64,000 nt of DNA from DATNBU01 sp964476185 (GCA_964476185.1 CAYYZO010000003.1:1-64000); one strand, 5' to 3'; positions 1 to 9,065 are shown, counted from the stretch's first letter. Notes: generated by a model not told the origin, from the letters alone. Program-made: numbers and translations.

Positions 1-1589
1 AGTACCTGTCGCGCGGCACCTACGTGTTCCCGCCGGCCCCGTCGATGCGCCTGGCGGCCGACATCATCACGTACACCGTCAGCGAGATCCCGAAGTGGAA
101 CCCGATCAACATCTGCAGCTACCACCTGCAGGAAGCCGGCGCGACGCCGGTCGAGGAACTCGCCTTCACGCTGGCCAACGCGCAGGCCGTGCTCGACGAA
201 GTCGCCTCCCGCGGCGTCGACGGCGAGAAGATGGGACAGGTCTTCAGCCGCATCTCCTTCTTCGTCAACGCGAGCATCCGCTTCGTCGAGGAAGTCTGCA
301 AGATGCGCGCGTTCACGGCCGCGTGGGACGAGATCGGCGAGAAGCGCTACGGGATCCGCGATCCGAAGCTGCGGCGTTTCCGTTACGGCGTGCAGGTGAA
401 TTCGCTCGGCCTGACCGAGCAGCAGCCGGAGAACAACGCGATCCGGATCGCGCTCGAGATGCTCGGGGTCGTGCTGTCGCGCGACGCGCGCGCCCGAGCG
501 ATCCAGCTCCCGGCCTGGAACGAGGCGCTCGGGCTGCCGCGCCCGTGGGACCAACAGTGGTCCCTGCGCACGCAGCAGATCATGGCGTACGAGACCGACA
601 TCCTCGAGTACGCCGACATCTTCGAGGGCTCGACGGTGATCCGGCAGAAGGTCGAGGAACTGCTCGCCGAGGCGCGGGAGGAGCTCGAGAAGGTCGCCGA
701 GCTCGGCGGCGCCGTGAAGGCGGTCGAGTCGAGCTACTTCAAGCAGCGCCTCGTCGAGTCGAACGCGCGCCGCGTGCGTCGCATCGAGAGCGGCGAGCAG
801 AAGGTCGTCGGCGTGAACTGCTTCCAGCAGAGCGAGCCGTCGCCGCTGACCGCCGACATCGAGGGGGCGATCTTCCGGGCCGACCCGAAAGCCGAGCAGG
901 ACCAGGTGGAGCGGCTGCGCGCGTTCCGCGCGTCCCGCACGCAGGCGGACGTCGACGCGGCGCTCCGCGCGCTCGGCGACGCGGTCCGGGCCGGCGACAA
1001 CGTCATGCACGCGTCGATCCGTTGCGCGCAGGCCGGCGTGACGACCGGGGAATGGTCCGACGCCCTGCGCGAGGTGTTCGGCGAGTACCGCGCGCCCACC
1101 GGCGTGGCCGGGCAAGCCGGCGCCGTCAGCGAGGACCTGCTCGACGTCCGGGAACGAACGAAGCAGCTTGCCGACAAGATCGGGCACACCCCTCGCTTCC
1201 TGGTCGGCAAGCCCGGCCTCGACGGGCACAGCAACGGCGCCGAGCAGATCGCGGTCCGCGCCCGCGACGTCGGCATGGACGTGATCTACCAGGGCATCCG
1301 CCTGACGGTGGAGGAAATCGTCGCGACGGCGCAGCAGGAGGACGTGGACGCGATCGGGCTCAGCATCCTGTCGGGATCGCACATGGCCCTGGTGCCCGCG
1401 ATGCTCGACCAGCTGTCGAGCGCCGGGATGGCCGACGTGCCGGTGATCATCGGCGGCATCATCCCCGAGGACGACGCGGAGGAACTGCGCAGGCTCGGCG
1501 TCGCCGGCGTCTACACGCCGAAGAACTTCGAGCTGACGCGGATCATGAGCGACATCGTCGGGATCATCGAGCAGCGCCAGGCCGCTTGA
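1..1589 (+). CDS. ecm: Ethylmalonyl-CoA mutase (MeaA/Ecm type), 5' end outside window
   Basis: This is a coenzyme-B12-dependent acyl-CoA mutase, probably converting (2R)-ethylmalonyl-CoA to methylsuccinyl-CoA in the ethylmalonyl-CoA pathway. The frame is open from base 3, so the N-terminal part lies upstream of the window. The visible part has the substrate-barrel segment NICSYHLQEAGATP, then PWDQQWSL and YETDILEY, then a C-terminal B12-binding domain with GKPGLDGHSNGAEQ. The DGHxxG histidine is the lower cobalt ligand. LSGSH and IIGGIIP follow. The NICSYH and DGHSNG variants resemble MeaA/Ecm more than methylmalonyl-CoA mutase, which usually has DGHDRG. Mutase and B12 domains are in one chain, as in MeaA. 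A 19-bp hairpin follows the stop. The substrate assignment is inferred from motifs; isobutyryl- or methylmalonyl-CoA mutase is less likely. Confidence 0.85.
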   Translation, partial: YLSRGTYVFPPAPSMRLAADIITYTVSEIPKWNPINICSYHLQEAGATPVEELAFTLANAQAVLDEVASRGVDGEKMGQVFSRISFFVNASIRFVEEVCKMRAFTAAWDEIGEKRYGIRDPKLRRFRYGVQVNSLGLTEQQPENNAIRIALEMLGVVLSRDARARAIQLPAWNEALGLPRPWDQQWSLRTQQIMAYETDILEYADIFEGSTVIRQKVEELLAEAREELEKVAELGGAVKAVESSYFKQRLVESNARRVRRIESGEQKVVGVNCFQQSEPSPLTADIEGAIFRADPKAEQDQVERLRAFRASRTQADVDAALRALGDAVRAGDNVMHASIRCAQAGVTTGEWSDALREVFGEYRAPTGVAGQAGAVSEDLLDVRERTKQLADKIGHTPRFLVGKPGLDGHSNGAEQIAVRARDVGMDVIYQGIRLTVEEIVATAQQEDVDAIGLSILSGSHMALVPAMLDQLSSAGMADVPVIIGGIIPEDDAEELRRLGVAGVYTPKNFELTRIMSDIVGIIEQRQAA

Positions 1590-1590
1590 G

Positions 1591-1634
1591 GCGCCGCCCG
1601 CGGCGAGGCGCGCGAGCCTCGCCGCGGGCGGCGC
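1591..1634 (+). terminator. Perfect 19-bp hairpin after the mutase gene
   Basis: Arms 1591-1609 and 1616-1634 are exactly complementary around a 6-base loop, starting two bases after the mutase stop codon. No T-run follows, so it may end transcription without a classical U-tract or protect the 3' end of the mRNA. Confidence 0.6.
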
Positions 1635-1866
1635 TCGCCTGATCCCAAGCCCCCCGTTCGAGGATCGGAAGCGCCCATCAGGCGAAAATCTTCGCTGAGG
1701 GCCTTGCAAGCAGCCCCCTTCGCAGCTTACAGAAAAGTCAGTAACGCGCGGCGCGCGGGTCCCGGGAGTTCCCGGTTCGGCCGACCCTGTACCTCTGGCC
1801 TCCGACAACCGCCGCCTGACCGGACCTGGACCCGCCATGGTCCGGAGCGTTGCGGGGAGGATCGCG

Positions 1867-4308
1867 ATGGGCTTCGACAATCCACTCCGTCACCACCCGG
1901 CGCGGACCCTGCTCGCGCTCGCCGTCGGCTTCGGACTGGTCGCCGGATCGGGCCCTGCCCTGGCCTCGTTCTCCCCGGCCGAGATCGGCTGCCGCGCCGC
2001 GATCGGCAAGAGCGCCGCGCGGCTGGCGAAGACCGTCGCGAAGACCATCGCCGGCTGCCACAAGTCGCGAGCCCGCGACGCGGGCCTCGCGGGCACAGAC
2101 TGCAACGAGATCGGGCAGGCGGACCGCCGCGGGAAAGTGCCGCGACTCGAACAGAAGCTGACCTCGGCCATCGAGTCCCGATGCAGCGGCCTCGCTCCGG
2201 CCGACGTGCAGTACGACGCCTGCCCCGCCCCGTGCAGCGCGTCGGTTCCGACGGTCACGACCATGGCGGACGTCGCGTCCTGCCTGACCTGCGTCGCCCG
2301 CGAGATCGCCAGGGTCCACGGACAGACGGTCCACGGAACGCCCGCCTCCCCTCTTTCGTCGGAAGTCCGGCGCTGCGAACTCGCGATCGGCTCGTCGAGT
2401 TCCAGGTTGTTCGCCCACGTCGCCCGTGACGTCACGCGATGCCAGGCTCGCGAAGAGGCCGCCGGCGCCATGACCGTCGAGTTCTGCACCGATACCGCGT
2501 TTCCCGCTCCCGCGATCCAGCAGCGGCTGTACGACGCGAAGAACAAGGTCGTCAACGCCTGTGACGTCTCCTCGTTCGACGGGCTCGACTCGTGTGCCGC
2601 GAGCCAGTTCGGGATCGCCGACTGCGTCGGCGACGAGACGCTCGCTGCCGCCCAGGACTTCGCGCGCGCCATGCTCACGCTGCCCGTGACCTCGACGACG
2701 ACCACCACGATCACCACGACGACGACCCTGCCGCCGATCGTCGGGGACCCGCAATGTCCCGACCTCGCCGAGTTGGTCCTGTTCTCGCGCGACTCGAACG
2801 TGGCGTGCACCACGAACGCCGATTGCGAAGCGCCGCGCACCTGCGATCCGTCGATCGGGATCTGCGTGTCGCTGTCGGACCTCGACAGCGGCTGGACCGG
2901 ACACGCCCACGACTCGGACCTCGACGACGGCGTCGTCACCCTGACCCGGCTCGCGTGCCCGGGCCCCGCGCCGGTCTGCGGTGAATGCGTGATCCAGGGC
3001 GTCGATCCCGCGGCCGGGAACTGCCGATGCGCGAACGACACGCGGACCATCTGCGACGAACCGTTCCGCAGCGACGCCGACGACTGCGGCGGCGCGACGT
3101 GCGACTGCTATTTCGGGGTGCCGATCCCGCTGTCGTCGGCGGGCACCCCGGCGTGCATCGTCAATCGTTACTCGGAAGACCTGACGGGCACCGCCAACGT
3201 CGACCTCGGGGAGTCCGAAGTCGCGGCCAGGCTGCGCACGAGGGTCTACCTCGGCATCACCACGACGCAGCCCTGCCCGATCTGCGGCGGCAAGTGCAGC
3301 CACAGCCCCACCACGGCGTGCGCGTACGACGACGACTGCGGCGCCGGCAACACGTGCCTCCAGGACACGCCGAACGACGGAGTGCGCGACGGCCTCTGCA
3401 TCGAGGGCGACCACGACGATCTTCCGTGTGACGTCGCTGGCATCAACCCCTCGTTCCCGGCCCGCTCCGGAGCGCGGGTCGGCGGCGGCGGGTACAGCCT
3501 CGACTGCATGCCGGCGGTCGGCATCAACATCTCGGGCGCGGGCCTGAAGCTCGGCGTGACCCAGACGACGGGCGTGACGACGCTCGAAGCGAACCTGCCC
3601 TGCACCGGCGGCGAGTGTCACTGCAAGACGTGCTCGGCCTCCCCGCAGACTCCCTGCAACAACGACGGCGACTGCGCCGGCGGCTCCTGCGCCGTCTCGT
3701 CGAACTTCGCCTGCAGCGACGACTCGGACTGCACGGGACTCGACCTCGGCAACTGCACCGGGATCAACCGCTGCCAGCTCGCGACGAGCGTCTCCTGCAC
3801 GACGAACGCCGACTGCAAGAACCGTTCGGGGGGCCCGTGCAATCCGTCCAGTTGCACGGCGCTCGGCGGCGGGGGCGTTGCCCCCAGGCCGAACGAATGC
3901 ACGGGCGGCCTCTGCAGCGATCTCGGCGACGGCGAGAGCCAGTGCACGGACGGCCCGGACGACAAGATGTGCGACGGCCTCGTGCGCGCGAACGGCCAGG
4001 GGATCCTGTCCTGCTCGAACAACTCCGACTGCACCGCCAACGATCCGCTGAACGGGACGTGCTCGCTGCTGCAGCGGCGCGCGTGCTTCCCGGAGGTGAT
4101 CGTCGCGACAGGCAGCGCGGACACCGAGTTCCCGGTCGGCGCGGCGGCGTTCTGCGTTCCACCGACGTCGAACACGTCGATCAACTCCGTGGCGGGCCTG
4201 CCCGGCCCGGCGCGCGTGGTGAACCAGGGCAGGTCGCGGACGTTCTGCGCGAGCGACCACGACGTCGAGTACGAGCCCGGCGCGGGCGGCTGTCCGCCTC
4301 CTCCCTGA
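1867..4308 (+). CDS. Secreted cysteine-rich repeat protein with Thr-rich linker
   Basis: Large extracytoplasmic protein of unknown function, 813 residues. I chose the ATG at 1867 because GGGGAGG lies six bases upstream; an in-frame ATG at 1837 has no such site. The N-terminus has a signal peptide (basic start, LLALAVGFGLVAG, cleavage near ALAS). A helical Cys-containing region of about 260 residues follows, then a Thr run ending in TLPP (about residues 275-290). The C-terminal half repeats short modules of the type CTxxxDC/CSxDxDC, for example CTTNADC, CAYDDDC, CSDDSDC and CSNNSDC. Such Thr linkers and CxxDxDC modules are common in secreted proteins of uncultured deltaproteobacterial lineages. 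Surface attachment or a disulfide-stabilised scaffold is a guess; no catalytic motif is visible. Confidence 0.8.
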   Translation: MGFDNPLRHHPARTLLALAVGFGLVAGSGPALASFSPAEIGCRAAIGKSAARLAKTVAKTIAGCHKSRARDAGLAGTDCNEIGQADRRGKVPRLEQKLTSAIESRCSGLAPADVQYDACPAPCSASVPTVTTMADVASCLTCVAREIARVHGQTVHGTPASPLSSEVRRCELAIGSSSSRLFAHVARDVTRCQAREEAAGAMTVEFCTDTAFPAPAIQQRLYDAKNKVVNACDVSSFDGLDSCAASQFGIADCVGDETLAAAQDFARAMLTLPVTSTTTTTITTTTTLPPIVGDPQCPDLAELVLFSRDSNVACTTNADCEAPRTCDPSIGICVSLSDLDSGWTGHAHDSDLDDGVVTLTRLACPGPAPVCGECVIQGVDPAAGNCRCANDTRTICDEPFRSDADDCGGATCDCYFGVPIPLSSAGTPACIVNRYSEDLTGTANVDLGESEVAARLRTRVYLGITTTQPCPICGGKCSHSPTTACAYDDDCGAGNTCLQDTPNDGVRDGLCIEGDHDDLPCDVAGINPSFPARSGARVGGGGYSLDCMPAVGINISGAGLKLGVTQTTGVTTLEANLPCTGGECHCKTCSASPQTPCNNDGDCAGGSCAVSSNFACSDDSDCTGLDLGNCTGINRCQLATSVSCTTNADCKNRSGGPCNPSSCTALGGGGVAPRPNECTGGLCSDLGDGESQCTDGPDDKMCDGLVRANGQGILSCSNNSDCTANDPLNGTCSLLQRRACFPEVIVATGSADTEFPVGAAAFCVPPTSNTSINSVAGLPGPARVVNQGRSRTFCASDHDVEYEPGAGGCPPPP

Positions 4309-4401
4309 GCTTCGCCCGTGGAGGGCCCGGAGGGTCGACGCGCGGGCGGCGCCGGCTTTCGCGCCCGCACCTCCGGTTCGCCGGCGCCGGGTTCGCGCCG
4401 A

Positions 4402-5364
4402 TCATTCCTGCACGAGACGCCCCGTCTCCGCGACGCGCAGCCCGCCGCCACGGTTGTGCTCGACCGTGCAGCCGCGCAGTTCCACCTGGGCCGTGTCGAG
4501 CACGACGACGCCGCGGTCGCCGTTGCCGGCGATGCGCGAGTCCGACAGCGACGCGCTTCCACCGAGCCCGACCCGAAGGCCGTCGGCGTTCGGTGACGGC
4601 ACGGAGGATGCGGGATCGTACCCGTTGTCGAGGATCTCGAGCCGACGACCGTCCACGCGGGCGGCCGAGACCCCGACCCCCTTGTCGTAGTTCCCGGCCA
4701 CGAGCACGCGCTCGAGCGTCGCCGTCGAGCCGCGCGTGACGGTCACCCCGTCGCGGTTCGCGACGACGACGCTGTCGCGAAGCGTCGCCGTCGAGTCGTC
4801 GAAGACGAGCAGGCCCTTGCCCTTGGTGCGGAAGCCGTTGCCGACGAGCAGCGCCTGTTCCACGACGACGGGACCGGCTCCGGCGGACACCCCGATACCG
4901 TCATCGAGGTTGTGGATCGCCTCGATGCGTTCGAGCCTCACGTCGCGCGCACCGGTGCCGCGGACGGCCACGCCGTCGAACGTGAACCCGACCGCACGCA
5001 GGTCGCTGACGACGACGCCTGGCGCCTCGACGACGAGCCCGTCGCAGCCGCGCTGGCCCGCCGGTCGCCGGCAGCCGCGTGCCTCGCGCAGCGTCGCGCC
5101 GCCGCCGGAGACCCGGGTCCCGGCGGCCGCCAACGCCGGCAGCGCTCGCGGCACGAGGATCTCCGCGTCCTCGCCGAGTTCGAGCACGATCTCCGCTCCA
5201 CGGTCGCGGTTGGCCGCCGCGATCGCCCAGCGCAGCGACCCGGGGCCGGCGTCCAGCGTGTTCGTGACCCGCAGCGTGTCGGCCTCGGCGAACCGGGCGA
5301 GCACGCCGAAGACGGCCACGGCGACGACCGCACCGCCGGACAGGCGCGCTGGAGGCATCCTCAC
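4402..5364 (-). CDS. Secreted right-handed parallel beta-helix protein
   Basis: Predicted exported protein of 320 residues. The N-terminal hydrophobic stretch GGAVVAVAVFGVLARFAEA looks like a signal peptide, followed by RVTNTLDAGPGSLRWAIAAAN, a start often seen in outer-membrane and adhesin-like beta-helix proteins. The rest has PbH1-type repeats (VRLERIEAIHNLDDGIGV, TLRDSVVVANRDGVTV, TLERVLVAGNYDKGVGV, SLSDSRIAGNGDRGVVV), each a beta coil with an Asn/Gly turn. The GTG start overlaps the stop of the upstream SDR gene by four bases (GTGA), suggesting translational coupling; an ATG two codons later is possible. No active-site residues of a known lyase are evident, so the ligand is unknown. Confidence 0.75.
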   Translation of the reverse strand: MRMPPARLSGGAVVAVAVFGVLARFAEADTLRVTNTLDAGPGSLRWAIAAANRDRGAEIVLELGEDAEILVPRALPALAAAGTRVSGGGATLREARGCRRPAGQRGCDGLVVEAPGVVVSDLRAVGFTFDGVAVRGTGARDVRLERIEAIHNLDDGIGVSAGAGPVVVEQALLVGNGFRTKGKGLLVFDDSTATLRDSVVVANRDGVTVTRGSTATLERVLVAGNYDKGVGVSAARVDGRRLEILDNGYDPASSVPSPNADGLRVGLGGSASLSDSRIAGNGDRGVVVLDTAQVELRGCTVEHNRGGGLRVAETGRLVQE

Positions 5365-6197
5365 TGGGACATGTAGATGCCGCCGTTCGGCGACAGCACC
5401 TGGCCGGTCACGAACGTCGAATCCGGACCGGCCAGGAACAGCGCCGCGGCGGCGATCTCCTCCGCCGTGCCGAGCCGGCCGAGCGGGGTCTGCATCGCGA
5501 TCAGGCGCTTCTGCTGGAGGCGCAGCGGGTCGAGCAACGGCGTCTCGATGTATCCGGGGGCGATCGCGTTGATCAGCACGCCGTAACTGGCCGCCTCGCG
5601 CGCGGTCGAGCGCGTGAACGCGAGGATCGCCCCCTTGGCCGCGCAGTAGTCCGGCGCGCCCTGCAGCGAAGCCGTGCCCATGATCGAAGCCATGTTGATC
5701 ACGCGCCCGCCCGCGCCGCGACGACGCATGCGCGGCAGTGCCTCGCGCGTACAGTAGAACGTGCCGTAGAGGTGGGTCCGGATCATGCGGTCGAACATCT
5801 CGTCAGTGAGGCGGTCGACGGCGTCGAGATGGGTCGAGACCCGGCCCTCGCTCATCAACTCCGCGAGTTGGGCTTCGGAGGCATCCTGGATCGCGTCGAG
5901 GTAGGCCGGGTCGGTATGGATGATGCCCGCGTTGTTCACGAGCACGTCGATGTCGCCGATCTCGCGATCGAACGCCGCGAACGCGTCGCGCACCGACGCC
6001 GAACTCGTCACGTCGCAGGCCAGCGCGATCGCCCCCGGCGTGCTGGCGCTGCACTCGTCGGCCACCCGGCGCGCGGAGTCGAGGCGAAGGTCGGTGACGG
6101 CGACGCGTGCGCCTTCGGCCGCGAAGAGCCGGCAGATGGCAGCGCCGAGTCCGGAGCCGGCGCCGGTGACGAAAACGTTCTTGTCGGCCAGTTTCAT
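5361..6197 (-). CDS. Short-chain dehydrogenase/reductase (SDR)
   Basis: NAD(P)-dependent oxidoreductase of the classical SDR family, 278 residues, cytoplasmic. It has the Rossmann motif TGAGSGLG near residue 11, NNAG in strand 4, the catalytic serine in NMAS and the YCAAK motif (Tyr/Lys pair), and a C-terminal GQVLSPNGG similar to FabG-like enzymes. About 35 extra residues between NNAG and the MIRTH helix make it slightly longer than typical FabG. The start is supported by AGGGAGGAAC just upstream. It sits downstream of the PP2C gene and is coupled to the beta-helix gene. The substrate is unknown. Confidence 0.88.
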   Translation of the reverse strand: MKLADKNVFVTGAGSGLGAAICRLFAAEGARVAVTDLRLDSARRVADECSASTPGAIALACDVTSSASVRDAFAAFDREIGDIDVLVNNAGIIHTDPAYLDAIQDASEAQLAELMSEGRVSTHLDAVDRLTDEMFDRMIRTHLYGTFYCTREALPRMRRRGAGGRVINMASIMGTASLQGAPDYCAAKGAILAFTRSTAREAASYGVLINAIAPGYIETPLLDPLRLQQKRLIAMQTPLGRLGTAEEIAAAALFLAGPDSTFVTGQVLSPNGGIYMSQ

Positions 6198-6243
6198 CGG
6201 AGTTCCTCCCTGTTCGTCGAGCGGCTGTAACAGCGGGGGCGGC

Positions 6244-7005
6244 TCAGGTCACCCGGCACACGACCGCGGTCGCGTTATCACGGCCCCCTTCGGCACCCGC
6301 GAGCGCGACGAGCGTCGCGGCCGCGGCGGCGGCGGACGGCGCCGCGCCGAGCACGCCCGCGATCGCGTCCTCGGTGAGCGCCTCGGTCACGCCGTCGGTG
6401 CACAAGAGCAGCACGTCCCCGGGCTCGACCGGCCAGGCCTCGCATTCGGCTTCGAATCCTTCCGGGGTTCCGACGACTTCACGCACGAGGTGGCGCTCCG
6501 GATGGAAGCGGGCCTGCTCGCGCGTGATTGCGCCGGCGCGCAGGAGGTCACCGACGCGGCTGTGGTCGGCGGTCATCCGGACGAGGGCGCCGGCGCGCCA
6601 GAGCGCCGCGCGGCTGTCGCCGACGTGCAGCACGACCGCCTGCCCGTCGTCGACCAGCGCGAGCACGAGCGTCGTGCACATGCCGCGACGGTCGCGCTGG
6701 GCAGCGGCGCCTTCGAGCACGCGGCGCTGCGCCGCGCTGGCGGCCTCGCGAAGAAGCGCCTCGCCGTGCCGCGACGGGTCGTTCTCGTACACTTCGGCCG
6801 CGGCGGCGACCGCCAGCGCGGAGGCGAGGTGGCCCGCGGGAAGCCCGCCGAGGCCGTCCGCGACGGCCAGGAACGTCCCTCGGGAAGAGATCCAGTAGGC
6901 GTCCTCGTTCCGGCGGCGCACCGGCCCGACGTCGGTCGCCCCCGCGCAGCTTCGACCGCGCTCGAGCAGGGCTGGTCGAAACTCGCCGTCGCCGGGATTC
7001 GCCAC
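6244..7005 (-). CDS. PP2C-family serine/threonine protein phosphatase
   Basis: Metal-dependent protein phosphatase of the bacterial Stp/PrpC type, 253 residues, cytoplasmic. The PPM motifs appear in order: TDVGPVRRRNEDAY (the aspartate binds metal), VADGLGG, VLHVGDSRAAL, TADHS, CTDGV and GRDNATAVV. It presumably reverses Ser/Thr phosphorylation by Hanks-type kinases; no kinase gene lies next to it. The start is GTG, with a candidate minus-10 element (TAGTTA) six bases upstream and no Shine-Dalgarno, so the transcript may be leaderless. It is divergent from the methyltransferase gene. Confidence 0.9.
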   Translation of the reverse strand: MANPGDGEFRPALLERGRSCAGATDVGPVRRRNEDAYWISSRGTFLAVADGLGGLPAGHLASALAVAAAAEVYENDPSRHGEALLREAASAAQRRVLEGAAAQRDRRGMCTTLVLALVDDGQAVVLHVGDSRAALWRAGALVRMTADHSRVGDLLRAGAITREQARFHPERHLVREVVGTPEGFEAECEAWPVEPGDVLLLCTDGVTEALTEDAIAGVLGAAPSAAAAAATLVALAGAEGGRDNATAVVCRVT

Positions 7006-7011
7006 GGACGC

Positions 7012-7017
7012 TAACTA
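7012..7017 (-). promoter_or_regulatory. Candidate minus-10 of the PP2C gene
   Basis: TAGTTA on the minus strand, six bases before the GTG start of the phosphatase. No good minus-35 is seen 16-18 bases upstream, so this rests on position and the pattern shared with other starts here. Confidence 0.35.
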
Positions 7018-7096
7018 GCCTCTTCGCACGGACTACGGTAGCCTCCGCGACCCCTGCGGCGTCGCGACGCCGAGTACCATCCCGAGGTCACGTCGA

Positions 7097-7780
7097 GTGA
7101 AGCGCAAGCCCATTTCCCCCCTGCTGCGCGCCGCAGCGGGCGCGGTCCACCGCCTCCACCTGCGCAGCTACGAGGTCTACCAGCCCGTGGTCACGGCGTC
7201 CGGCCACACCGGCGGCGTGCGGGAATGCGAGGTTCGCTGGGACTCGATCGCCCCGGTGCTCGCGGCCTCGGGAGCGCGCAGCCTCGTCGACCTCGGCTGC
7301 TCGGAGGGCTACTACGTTCTGCGCGCCGCGCGAGCCGGGCTCCCGTTCTGCGTGGGCGTCGACTTCGACCAGCGCCGCATGTTCACGTGCACGAACCAGC
7401 TCGTGCTGAACGACCTGCAGCACGCAGGGTTCCTGATGGCGCCGGTCGACGAGAACCTCCTCGAGGGCCTGCCGACGTTCGATGCCGTCATCTTCCTGTC
7501 GGTGATCCACCACATGATGTACCAGGAAGGCGTCGACTACGCGCGCCGCATCCTGCGCCTCGTGGCCTCGAAGACCGGCAAGGTCTGTTTCTTCGAGATG
7601 GGCCAGTCCGACGAGCACAAGGAATCCTGGGCGAAGAAGATGCCGGACATGGGGCCGGACCCGCACGCGTGGGTCAGGCAGTTCGCGCTGGACAACGGGT
7701 TCTCGCGCGGCGAGCAGCTCTCGACCGCGACCTCGTTCGCCGGCGAGACCCGGCGCGCGCTGTTCGCGCTCTATCCCTGA
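7097..7780 (+). CDS. Class I SAM-dependent methyltransferase
   Basis: Putative methyltransferase, 227 residues, starting at GTG 7097. Motif I is SLVDLGCSEGYYVL (about residues 61-74), the acidic residue that binds the SAM ribose is in CVGVDFD, and motif post-I/II is near FDAVIFLSVIHHMMY. The segment around FFEMGQSDEHKESW is reminiscent of small methyltransferases of the DUF1698/CmoB superfamily, but I cannot assign a substrate. The gene is monocistronic and divergent from the PP2C gene across 91 bases. The next gene converges from the opposite strand. Confidence 0.75.
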   Translation: MKRKPISPLLRAAAGAVHRLHLRSYEVYQPVVTASGHTGGVRECEVRWDSIAPVLAASGARSLVDLGCSEGYYVLRAARAGLPFCVGVDFDQRRMFTCTNQLVLNDLQHAGFLMAPVDENLLEGLPTFDAVIFLSVIHHMMYQEGVDYARRILRLVASKTGKVCFFEMGQSDEHKESWAKKMPDMGPDPHAWVRQFALDNGFSRGEQLSTATSFAGETRRALFALYP

Positions 7781-7802
7781 ACGACGCCGCGAACCGGCGG
7801 CA

Positions 7803-8201
7803 TCACTGCAGCGGGACGTCGGCGCGGATCGGCCACGCGGCCGGATCGCGCGTCCAGGCGGCGGCGTCGCCGCCCGGCCTCCATTCGACCATCACGCGGT
7901 AGAGCCCGGGCTCGGGGAACACCAGCCCGCTGATGCGCACGCGGTGGCGGTCCCCCGCCGGCTGGAACGAGACGGCCTCCGACGCGAAGACGACCTTCGA
8001 ACCGAGCACGACGAGCAGACGGACCTGCTGCTCGCGGCCGACCTCGTCCGCGTCGACCTCGAAGAACGCGTGGCTGAACACCGACAGCCGCGCGGGATAG
8101 GCGGCCGGGCGAAACTGTTCCAGCAGCTGAAACAGGCTGAAGTTGTTCGAATAGCGGTCGAGGGTGGATCCCTGCGCGACCGCGATCATGAAGCAGCGCA
8201 C
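7803..8201 (-). CDS. Small conserved protein of unknown function (DUF6941-like)
   Basis: A 132-residue soluble protein with no signal peptide. The N-terminus, MRCFMIAVAQGSTLDRYSN, and the beta-rich pattern with VRISGLVFPEPGLYRVMVEW resemble a widespread family of small bacterial proteins of unknown role (DUF6941-type); this is from memory and not certain. The start is GTG 8201. TATGTT lies six bases upstream, so the mRNA may be leaderless. No function should be assumed. Confidence 0.6.
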   Translation of the reverse strand: MRCFMIAVAQGSTLDRYSNNFSLFQLLEQFRPAAYPARLSVFSHAFFEVDADEVGREQQVRLLVVLGSKVVFASEAVSFQPAGDRHRVRISGLVFPEPGLYRVMVEWRPGGDAAAWTRDPAAWPIRADVPLQ

Positions 8202-8207
8202 GCCGCG

Positions 8208-8213
8208 AACATA
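8208..8213 (-). promoter_or_regulatory. Candidate minus-10 of the small conserved gene
   Basis: TATGTT on the minus strand, six bases before the GTG at 8201. The minus-35 is weak. Confidence 0.3.
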
Positions 8214-8300
8214 GGACGGGCCGCCGGAAGAGGACAGCGGGATCGACGCCGGGGATCGGCCGGCGCACCGGGGAGCGCGCTGCCGTCGCGACGCGCGGGG

Positions 8301-9065
8301 TCAGCGACCGGCCAGCGGATCGTCGAGCCGCGCGCCCCACTCCGTCAGCAGCGCGCGCTCGTCGGCCGCGCTCAGCGTCTTGCGAAACCGCGCGCCCGAT
8401 CTTCCCTTCACGCGGCGTTCGCACTCGGCCCAGGTCGCGTGCCGAAGCGCGACGCCGTCGACCAAACTCACGTACGAATACGCCGCTCCCTTGCCGCGCG
8501 CCGACGTCCCCTTCGACGCCGACCGGACCGGCGCGCCCGGCTCCGGCAGACGCAGCAGGTCGTGCGGGTATCCGTCGTACGGGCCTTCGTACAGCTCCGG
8601 CGAGCCGCCGGCGGCGAACCCGGACGCAATCGTGTCGGCGCGCTCGTTGCCCGGGAAGCCTGCGTGGCCCGGGACGTGGCGCCACCGCACGCGGCGGCAC
8701 GACGCGAGCGCACGCTCGAGCCGCTCCCAGAGGTCGCGGTTCGCGACGTCGCCGCCTTCGCGCGTCTTCCAGCCGCGTCGCTTCCAGTTCGCGAGCCAGT
8801 CGGTCACGCCGCGCATCACGTAGGTGGAGTCGGTCGCGATCGTGACGGCCGCTTCGTCCGCGCCGGACGCCGAAGCGATCCATTCGAGCGCTTCGGCCAC
8901 CGCGGTCATCTCCATGCGGTTGTTCGTCGTCACGCCGCCGGCGCCGCCGAGTTCGCGGACCGCGGCGCGGCCGACCAGCAGCACGGCTCCCCACCCGCCC
9001 GGGCCGGGGTTGCCTTTGGCCGCGCCGTCGGTGAACGCGAGCACTTCGAGCGCTTCTTCGCTCAT
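8301..9065 (-). CDS. rnhA: Ribonuclease HI with C-terminal RNase-H-hybrid-binding-like domain
   Basis: Cleaves the RNA strand of RNA-DNA hybrids in the cytoplasm. It has 254 residues against about 155 for E. coli RNase HI. Residues 8-150 are the catalytic domain, with the four carboxylates visible as D13 (FTDGAAKGNPG), E52 (NNRMEMTA), D79 (ATDSTYVM) and D144 (NERAD). The C-terminal 50 residues (YSYVSL, ATWAECERRVKG, SGARFRK) resemble the viroplasmin/hybrid-binding domain that normally sits at the N-terminus of RNase H1. The ATG overlaps the cbpM stop (ATGA), making it the third gene of a cbpA-cbpM-rnhA operon. Confidence 0.92.
   Translation of the reverse strand: MSEEALEVLAFTDGAAKGNPGPGGWGAVLLVGRAAVRELGGAGGVTTNNRMEMTAVAEALEWIASASGADEAAVTIATDSTYVMRGVTDWLANWKRRGWKTREGGDVANRDLWERLERALASCRRVRWRHVPGHAGFPGNERADTIASGFAAGGSPELYEGPYDGYPHDLLRLPEPGAPVRSASKGTSARGKGAAYSYVSLVDGVALRHATWAECERRVKGRSGARFRKTLSAADERALLTEWGARLDDPLAGR

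Noticed and set aside
2690..2735. Run of ACC/ACG codons as a possible CRISPR-like or satellite repeat
   Set aside because: It is in frame and encodes the Thr-rich linker of the secreted protein.
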